Below are positions 59,120 through 64,000 of a stretch of 64,000 nucleotides of DNA, piece after piece. The DNA is taken from contig NZ_RSAA01000010.1 of NCBI RefSeq assembly GCF_003931915.1, positions 1 to 64,000 on the forward strand, read 5' to 3'. Within the stretch, counting starts at the first letter, position 1; each line of letters opens with the position of its first letter. This DNA comes from Saccharopolyspora rhizosphaerae (GTDB lineage: Bacteria; Actinomycetota; Actinomycetes; Mycobacteriales; Pseudonocardiaceae). The notes under the pieces were generated by a model. The model searched no databases. It was not told the origin of the DNA and worked only from the letters and a program-made list of their open reading frames with translations. The translations under genes and the position numbers were made by a program.

Positions 59120-60671
59120 GATCGGTTCCGACCGCAAGATCGTCCGGCACCGGGCGCACCGCGCACCTGCGGCGGCGGCGCCGGGCGGTCGGCGGGTGGT
59201 CGTCGTCGGCGGCGGGATCGCGGGGCTGAGCGCCGCGACCGGGCTCGCCGAGCGCGGCGCGGAGGTCCAGCTCATCGAGCGGGAACCGCACCTCGGCGGC
59301 AGGGTCGGCGGCTGGACCGAACGGCTCGCCGACGGCGAGGAAGTCGCGATGAGCCGCGGGTTCCACGCCTTCTTCCGGCAGTACTACAACCTCCGCCGGC
59401 TGTTCCAACGCACCGACCCGGGTTTGGAGCGGTTGGTGGCGTTGGACGACTACCCGCTGCTGGACCCGCAGGGGCGGGTGGACAGCTTCCGCGGGTTGCC
59501 CCGCACACCGCCGTGGAACGCGGTCGCCTTCGCGCTGCAGAGCCCGACCTTCCGCCTGCGGGACCTGGTGCGACTGAACCCCCGCGCGGCGGCACCGCTG
59601 GGTGACGTCGGCGTGCCGAAGGTCTACGAGCGGCTGGACCACGTCGACGCCGAGAGCTTCCTGCACTCCATCAACTTCCCGCCCGCCGCCCGCCACCTGG
59701 CCTTCGAGGTGTTCTCCCGCAGCTTCTTCGCGCCCCCGTCGCAGATGTCGGCCGCGGAACTGGCCACGATGTTCCACATCTACTTCCTCGGATCCAGCGA
59801 GGGACTGCTCTTCGACGTCCCCGACGCCGGGTTCGACCGGAGCCTGTGGACTCCGCTGCAGAAGTACTTGACCGCTCGCGGCACCGACTTCCGCACCGGC
59901 ACCACCGTCCAGCGCATCGACCTCGTCGACGCCGAACGGCCGTTCCGGGTGCACGACGACGCGGGTCGCACCGACGAGGCCGACGGGGTCGTGCTGGCCA
60001 CCGACGTCACCGGGCTGCGCTCGATCGTCGAGGCCTCCCCGACGCTGCACGCGCCGCAGTGGACCGACGCGGTGCGGAGCCTGCGCACCGCGCCACCGTT
60101 CTTCGTCCAGCGGCTCTGGCTCGACACGCCCGTGGCCGCCGAACGTCCCGCGTTCCTGGGTACGGCCGGTCGCCCGCCGTTGGACAACATCAGCGTGCTC
60201 GACCGCTACGACCGCGACGCGCAGGACTGGGCGGCCCGCCACGGAGGGTCGGTCGTCGAGCTGCACGCCTACGCGGTGGCCGCGGACGCCGACCAGCGGA
60301 CGCACACCGACCGGCTCCGCCGCGCACTGCTGCACCGCTTGCACGAGATCTACCCGGAGACGGGGCGAGCCGGTGTGGTCGCCGAATCCTTCCTCTGGCG
60401 CCAGGACTGCCCGCTGTTCGGCCTGGGCGACTTCGCCCGGCGCCCGAGCGTGGCCACACCGCACCCGGGCCTGGTGCTGGCCGGTGACGGCATCCGGATC
60501 GACCTGCCGGTGGCGTTGATGGAACGTGCGGCGACCACCGGGTGGTACGCCGCGAACCGCTTGCTCGCGAGGTGGGGCCTGCCCGGCCACGACCTGTTCT
60601 CGGTGCCGACCGCAGGACGATCGGCCGTGCTGCGCCGGCTCACCGCACGTGTGGAGGAGGGTGCTGCGTGA
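59109..60671 (+). CDS. crtU: Carotenoid desaturase/methyltransferase CrtU-like
   Basis: A 520-residue FAD-dependent oxidoreductase of the CrtU group, which converts beta-carotene end rings to aromatic rings (isorenieratene). It has the dinucleotide motif VVVGGGIAGLSAATGLAERG (about residues 30-49), RVGGWTERL, the hallmark SRGFHAFFRQYYNLR (about 83-97), and the C-terminal LAGDGIRIDLPVALMERAATT. The ATG lies inside the end of crtT, so they are coupled. The product pigment is inferred to be aromatic. Confidence 0.9.
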   Translation: MGVEIGSDRKIVRHRAHRAPAAAAPGGRRVVVVGGGIAGLSAATGLAERGAEVQLIEREPHLGGRVGGWTERLADGEEVAMSRGFHAFFRQYYNLRRLFQRTDPGLERLVALDDYPLLDPQGRVDSFRGLPRTPPWNAVAFALQSPTFRLRDLVRLNPRAAAPLGDVGVPKVYERLDHVDAESFLHSINFPPAARHLAFEVFSRSFFAPPSQMSAAELATMFHIYFLGSSEGLLFDVPDAGFDRSLWTPLQKYLTARGTDFRTGTTVQRIDLVDAERPFRVHDDAGRTDEADGVVLATDVTGLRSIVEASPTLHAPQWTDAVRSLRTAPPFFVQRLWLDTPVAAERPAFLGTAGRPPLDNISVLDRYDRDAQDWAARHGGSVVELHAYAVAADADQRTHTDRLRRALLHRLHEIYPETGRAGVVAESFLWRQDCPLFGLGDFARRPSVATPHPGLVLAGDGIRIDLPVALMERAATTGWYAANRLLARWGLPGHDLFSVPTAGRSAVLRRLTARVEEGAA

Positions 60672-61678
60672 AGACGTGGGGAGCACTGGACCGGCACTGG
60701 CCGCAGCGCTGGCCCCTGCAGCCGGTCGTGGAGAGCGACTGGGCCGAACAGGAACCGACCTACCGGGAAGCCGAGCCGGCCATCATCGACGCCGCGCTCA
60801 AGCGCGCCGAGGCCCGACCGTCCGGCAACTGGTACGTCTTCGCCGCCAGCAGGGACGTCACGAGTGCACGCCCGCGCGGTTTCCGGGCCGCCGGGACGGA
60901 ACTGGTCGCCTGGCGCGACTCGCGGGGTGGGCTGCACGTCGGCCCGGGCAGCTGCCCGCACCTCGGCGCACCGTTGAGCGAGGCCGCGGTGGACTGCGAC
61001 GCGCTGGTCTGCCGGTGGCACGGGATGCGGGTGGGCCCGGGCGCTGGGCGGGGCTGGAAACCGGTGCCGTGCCACGACGACGGGGTCCTCGCGTGGGTGC
61101 GGCTGGACCGGATCGGGAGCGAGGAGCCGTTGGACGAACCCGTCGTGCCCGAGCGGCCTCCCGCCACCACCGGCATCTCGGCCGTGGCGTCGATGGTCGG
61201 CGTCTGCGAACCGTCGGACATCATCGCCAACCGGCTCGACCCCTGGCACGGCTCCTGGTTCCACCCCTACTCGTTCACCCGGTTGAAGGTGCTCAGCGCT
61301 CCCCCGGCGGTCCTCGACGACCAAGCGGAGGACCGGTTCCTGGTGGAGGTGACCTTCCGGGTCGCAGGACGGATCGGCGTTCCGGTGCGCGCGGAGTTCG
61401 TCTGCCCGGAGCCCAGGACCGTGGTCATGCGCATCGTCGAGGGTGAGGGGACGGGCAGCGTGGTGGAGACCCACGCCACCCCGCTCGGCCGCGCGGCCGA
61501 CGGCCGGTTCCGGTCCGCGGTCATCGAGGCGGTCGTGGCCGACTCCTCGCGTCCCGGGTTCGCGCTCGCCCGGCGGGCGGCGACCGCGTTGCGCCCGCTC
61601 ATCAGGCGCACGGCGGCGCGGTTGTGGCGCGACGACCTGGCTTACGCCGAGAGGCGCTACGCACTGCGGAACAGGTGA
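60668..61678 (+). CDS. Rieske 2Fe-2S protein of carotenoid operon (DUF5914-like)
   Basis: A 336-residue protein with an N-terminal Rieske domain. CPHLGAPL and CRWHGM give the C-x-H...C-x2-H cluster ligands (about residues 98-121). The C-terminal part (about 165-336) has no non-heme iron motif that I can see, unlike true ring-hydroxylating oxygenases. It resembles the DUF5914 proteins that accompany actinobacterial carotenoid clusters. GTG 60668 overlaps the crtU stop codon. An electron-transfer or oxygenase role in pigment tailoring is inference. Confidence 0.82.
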   Translation: MKTWGALDRHWPQRWPLQPVVESDWAEQEPTYREAEPAIIDAALKRAEARPSGNWYVFAASRDVTSARPRGFRAAGTELVAWRDSRGGLHVGPGSCPHLGAPLSEAAVDCDALVCRWHGMRVGPGAGRGWKPVPCHDDGVLAWVRLDRIGSEEPLDEPVVPERPPATTGISAVASMVGVCEPSDIIANRLDPWHGSWFHPYSFTRLKVLSAPPAVLDDQAEDRFLVEVTFRVAGRIGVPVRAEFVCPEPRTVVMRIVEGEGTGSVVETHATPLGRAADGRFRSAVIEAVVADSSRPGFALARRAATALRPLIRRTAARLWRDDLAYAERRYALRNR

Positions 61679-61931
61679 CGCCGCTCCGCTGCACGGCTCT
61701 CGAACGCGCGCTCGGCCGGCACACGATCGAATCCGGCTCGTGCGGGCGACTTTCGCGTTCCCGTGCGGTGTCGGCGCCACCGGGTCGGTGACGTTTTCGC
61801 GACCTCCGCACCGGGTAGTTCTCGCGGGAACCGCCTGGGGCTCCCCGGCGAGCGCACAGCGGTTCGACTGCTCGGCGGAGACCGCACCTCCGAGCTCGTC
61901 CCGGAACCGGAGCGGCAGCAGCGGGAGCGCC

Positions 61932-62426
61932 ATGCGACGACGACAAGCCAGCACACCGCGGCGATTCCTGGCCATCTACCTCAACGACCACCTCGCCGGC
62001 GCGATGGGCGGCGTCGGCCTGGCGCAGCGCTCGGCGCAATCCCACCGCAGCGAGAAGTTGTGGGCGCTCGCCGAGGAGATCGACGAAGACCGGCGGACGC
62101 TCTTGCGGATCATGCGCGCGCTCGACGTGCAGCCGGCCCGCTACAAGGTGCTGGCCGCACGGGTCGCCGAGCGGCTGGGTCAGCTGAAGACCAACGGGAG
62201 GATCGTCCGGAGGTCCCCGCTGAGCCCGCTCGTCGAACTCGAAGCGCTCCACCTGGGAGTCCACGGGAAGGCCTCCTGCTGGCGCACCCTGCTGGCGATG
62301 TCCGACCACATCGCCGAGCTGGACCCGCCGCTGCTCCGCGAGTTACTCGCCCGCGCCCAAGCGCAGGTGCAGGTGCTGGAAGACCTGCACCACGCTCGCG
62401 CGCGGCACCTCGCGAAGATGAGATGA
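61932..62426 (+). CDS. Conserved hypothetical protein
   Basis: A 164-residue helical protein. RRFLAIYLNDHLAGAMGGVGLA at the start, LAEEIDEDRRTLLRIM, RLGQLKTNGRIVRRSPLSPLVELEAL and a charged C-terminus recall an uncharacterised actinobacterial family. It has no membrane segment. GGGAG lies 4 bases before the ATG. No function is offered. The 250 bases before it show no gene. Confidence 0.75.
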   Translation: MRRRQASTPRRFLAIYLNDHLAGAMGGVGLAQRSAQSHRSEKLWALAEEIDEDRRTLLRIMRALDVQPARYKVLAARVAERLGQLKTNGRIVRRSPLSPLVELEALHLGVHGKASCWRTLLAMSDHIAELDPPLLRELLARAQAQVQVLEDLHHARARHLAKMR

Positions 62427-62478
62427 CCGGCCTCGCCGCCGGAGGACGACCCGACGCGCGACCTCGAGAGGAGATCCC

Positions 62479-62958
62479 ATGGTGCACCTGGTGAGGGGGC
62501 TGGTGGCCGGCGCGGCGGGAACCACCGCGCTCAACGCGGTCACCTACCTCGACATGGTGCTGCGGGCCCGGCCCGCCAGCACCACTCCGGACGAGACGGT
62601 GCGCCGCACCGAAGAGCTCATCGGCACCTCCATGCCGGACGGAGGCACGTCGGGAGGTGCCGACAACCGCCGCTCCGGTGTCGGTGCCCTGCTGGGCATC
62701 GCCACCGGACTGGGCTCCGGGCTGGTCCACGCCGTGCTGCGCGAGCGCTTCCCCGGGATCCCGCTCCCGGCGCTGGCGTTGGCCACGGCGGCGGTCGCCA
62801 ACGCGGGCAGCGTGGCGCCGATGACCGCGCTGGGCGTGACCGATCCGCGCACGTGGTCGGCGTCGTCGTGGCTGTCCGACCTCGTGCCGCACCTGGCCTT
62901 CGGGGTGGCCACCGCCGCGAGCTACGAGCTCTGCTCCCGGGGTCGGCGCCACTGCTGA
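62479..62958 (+). CDS. Small conserved membrane protein
   Basis: A 159-residue protein with about four hydrophobic segments: LVRGLVAGAAGTTALNAVTY, a middle pair (GALLGIATGLGSGLVHAVL and ALALATAAVANAG), and LAFGVATAASYELC. GAGAGGAG precedes the ATG. The opening (RG-VAGAAGT..., then a short charged stretch and RPAS) resembles that of the convergent gene at 62969-63526, so the two may be distant paralogues. Function is unknown. Confidence 0.75.
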   Translation: MVHLVRGLVAGAAGTTALNAVTYLDMVLRARPASTTPDETVRRTEELIGTSMPDGGTSGGADNRRSGVGALLGIATGLGSGLVHAVLRERFPGIPLPALALATAAVANAGSVAPMTALGVTDPRTWSASSWLSDLVPHLAFGVATAASYELCSRGRRHC

Positions 62959-62968
62959 CGGGCCTGGT

Positions 62969-63526
62969 TCAGCGCCGGGGCGGTCCGACGTGGGCGTGAC
63001 GTCCGGGCAGGCGTTGCGCGTGCCGCTGGCCCGGTCCGGGGCCCTCGCGGGCCGCGAGCCGGTCCGCCACCACGCCGGTCGCCAGCGCGTACACCACCTT
63101 GTGGACCAGGTCGACGACGAGCTCGTCGCGCGGCCAGGTCCACGGTGGAGCGCCGACTCCGGTGGCGTTCTCCCAGGTCTGGTCGTTGGTCAAGCGCACC
63201 ACCGCGAACATGGCGGACGACCACGGCCCCCGCAGCCCCGCGTGAGCCATCACGCCGCGCAGGCTCCCGAGCAGCACGGCCTGGCCGAAGTGCATCAGGT
63301 GGTTCATCCCGGGCGGTTCGCGCGACATCCCCAGCAGCGCCGCCATCGTCGCGCCCGGCACGTGGGAGTTCGGGCGACCGGTGAGACGCTGTTCGAGCTT
63401 CTCGCTGAGCGTCATCACTGCGACCCCGACGGCCCCCGCCGCCAGGCCGTGCACGGCACCCCGCCGGCAGACCCGCGCGGCGGTCTCCTGCCGGCCCGAC
63501 CGTCGTCCTGCTCTCCTCGAACTCAC
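62969..63526 (-). CDS. Conserved membrane-associated hypothetical protein
   Basis: A 185-residue protein. A basic N-terminus is followed by AVHGLAAGAVGVAVMTLSEKLEQ, RPNSHVPGATMAALLG, MNHLMHFGQAVLLGSLRGVM, SAMFAVVRLTNDQTWENATG and LVVDLVHKVVYALATGVVADR. It looks like a four-helix protein. GTG 63526 has GAGGGGG a few bases upstream. It ends 10 bases from the convergent gene, with which it shares the layout of its first helix. Function is unknown. Confidence 0.72.
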   Translation of the reverse strand: MSSRRAGRRSGRQETAARVCRRGAVHGLAAGAVGVAVMTLSEKLEQRLTGRPNSHVPGATMAALLGMSREPPGMNHLMHFGQAVLLGSLRGVMAHAGLRGPWSSAMFAVVRLTNDQTWENATGVGAPPWTWPRDELVVDLVHKVVYALATGVVADRLAAREGPGPGQRHAQRLPGRHAHVGPPRR

Positions 63527-63608
63527 GCTCGCACCCCCTCTCGAGGAGCCCCCAGCTCCACCACAGCAGTCCCTCACACCTGCCTGGAGACCGCAATCTG
63601 CGGCCGCT

Positions 63609-64000
63609 TCACCCAGCCCCGCTCGACCTCTCCACGGCTCGGTCCTCGTGCTGGCGCGCGGCCGAGACCAGCGCGACGGCGGGCTCGGTCCGCGGCGCCT
63701 CGAACAGCTGGTGAGGTGCCGCGGACTCGACGAGGCGGCCACCGTGCATCACGTGCACCTCGTCGGCGAGCGCGGCCACCGCCGTGAAGTCGTGGCTGAT
63801 CAGCACCGTGCTGGTGCCCCAGCGCGATCGGGCTGTGGCCAGCGCCCGGACCAGCTCGGACTGGTTGACCACGTCCAGCGACGAGGTGATCTCGTCGCAG
63901 ATGAGCACCGAGGGGCGGGCCAGCAACGCCCGGGCCAGCGCCGCGCGCTGGAGCTGGCCGCCGGAGAGCCCGGCAGGCCGCCGCCCGGTGCACGCCGGGT
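63609..64000 (-). CDS. ABC transporter ATP-binding protein, C-terminal part
   Basis: The last 129 residues of an ATPase whose start lies beyond the window. The signature LSGGQLQRAALARALLARP, Walker B VLICDEITSSLD and the switch VLISHDFTAVAALADEVHVM are all visible. The style (DEITSSLDV, short tail after the D-loop) fits oligopeptide/nickel-type importers, but the half that would settle this is missing. Confidence 0.9.
   Translation of the reverse strand, partial: PACTGRRPAGLSGGQLQRAALARALLARPSVLICDEITSSLDVVNQSELVRALATARSRWGTSTVLISHDFTAVAALADEVHVMHGGRLVESAAPHQLFEAPRTEPAVALVSAARQHEDRAVERSSGAG

Noticed and set aside
1..64000. tRNA, rRNA, CRISPR, prophage or insertion sequences
   Set aside because: No cloverleaf-like sequence, direct-repeat/spacer array, integrase, transposase or phage structural gene was found by reading both strands. 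A dedicated tRNA search was not possible.

Overview
High-GC actinobacterial chromosome. The window has many GTG starts, GGAGG-type ribosome sites and several probably leaderless genes. It also carries actinobacterial marker families: a sunset-domain protein, a DUF3040 protein, a GarA-like FHA protein and DnaE1 with an N-terminal PHP domain. Gene content and style point to a Pseudonocardiaceae-type organism, possibly near Saccharopolyspora; that is an inference, because there is no rRNA here. No tRNA, rRNA, CRISPR array, prophage or intact insertion sequence was seen.

Layout. 1-3.4 kb: the end of acetyl-CoA synthetase, then a universal stress protein and an Acg-type nitroreductase in one operon, and a sunset-domain membrane protein. 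3.6-7 kb: a frameshifted phosphodiester-glycosidase pseudogene, then an SDR-P450 pair behind a palindromic operator. 7.1-10.7 kb: dnaE1. 10.9-16.7 kb: a probable L-carnitine to glycine betaine pathway. It has a BCCT transporter divergent from an XRE-TetR fusion regulator, then a beta-keto acid cleavage enzyme, carnitine dehydrogenase and a hotdog thioesterase. 16.7-25.5 kb: a dead trypsin-like protease, an esterase and malate/tartrate dehydrogenase with a LysR regulator, a 3-oxoacid CoA-transferase pair with a divergent IclR, and a CYP125-like P450 divergent from a TetR.

25.6-30.6 kb: small stress and regulatory genes (DUF3040, STAS, photolyase, hydrolase, FHA, GreA-like). 30.6-36.4 kb: a Baeyer-Villiger set (AraC regulator, BVMO, esterase, EthD-like protein, MHS transporter). 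36.5-37.4 kb: a block of about five degenerate 153-162 bp tandem repeats. 37.4-41.3 kb: a compact candidate RiPP cassette with a 24-codon peptide gene, a B12/radical SAM enzyme with a C-x7-C-x2-C cluster motif, a DUF5825-like protein and an MFS exporter. This is the strongest candidate for an undescribed system. 41.7-45.3 kb: a secreted CocE-like hydrolase, an unrecognised nitroreductase-like protein and a pyrB fragment. 45.6-51.4 kb: a TetR, acyl-CoA ligase and single-chain acyl-CoA carboxylase operon. 52.3-55.9 kb: a VOC protein, an aromatic FAD hydroxylase and an IclR. 56.5-61.7 kb: a six-gene translationally coupled carotenoid operon with a split lycopene cyclase, CrtU and a Rieske protein but no crtE or crtI. 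61.9-64 kb: conserved hypotheticals and the end of an ABC ATPase.

Three kinds of non-coding repeat recur: a palindrome built on GAACTTCGCGCGAAGTTC, an intergenic element that starts at TAG stop codons inside operons, and long GGGGTGGC...GCCACCCC hairpins. The functional modules look mostly catabolic (carnitine, branched or steroid-like lipids, ketones, aromatics, fatty acids). Acetoacetate from carnitine could be activated by the nearby CoA-transferase.
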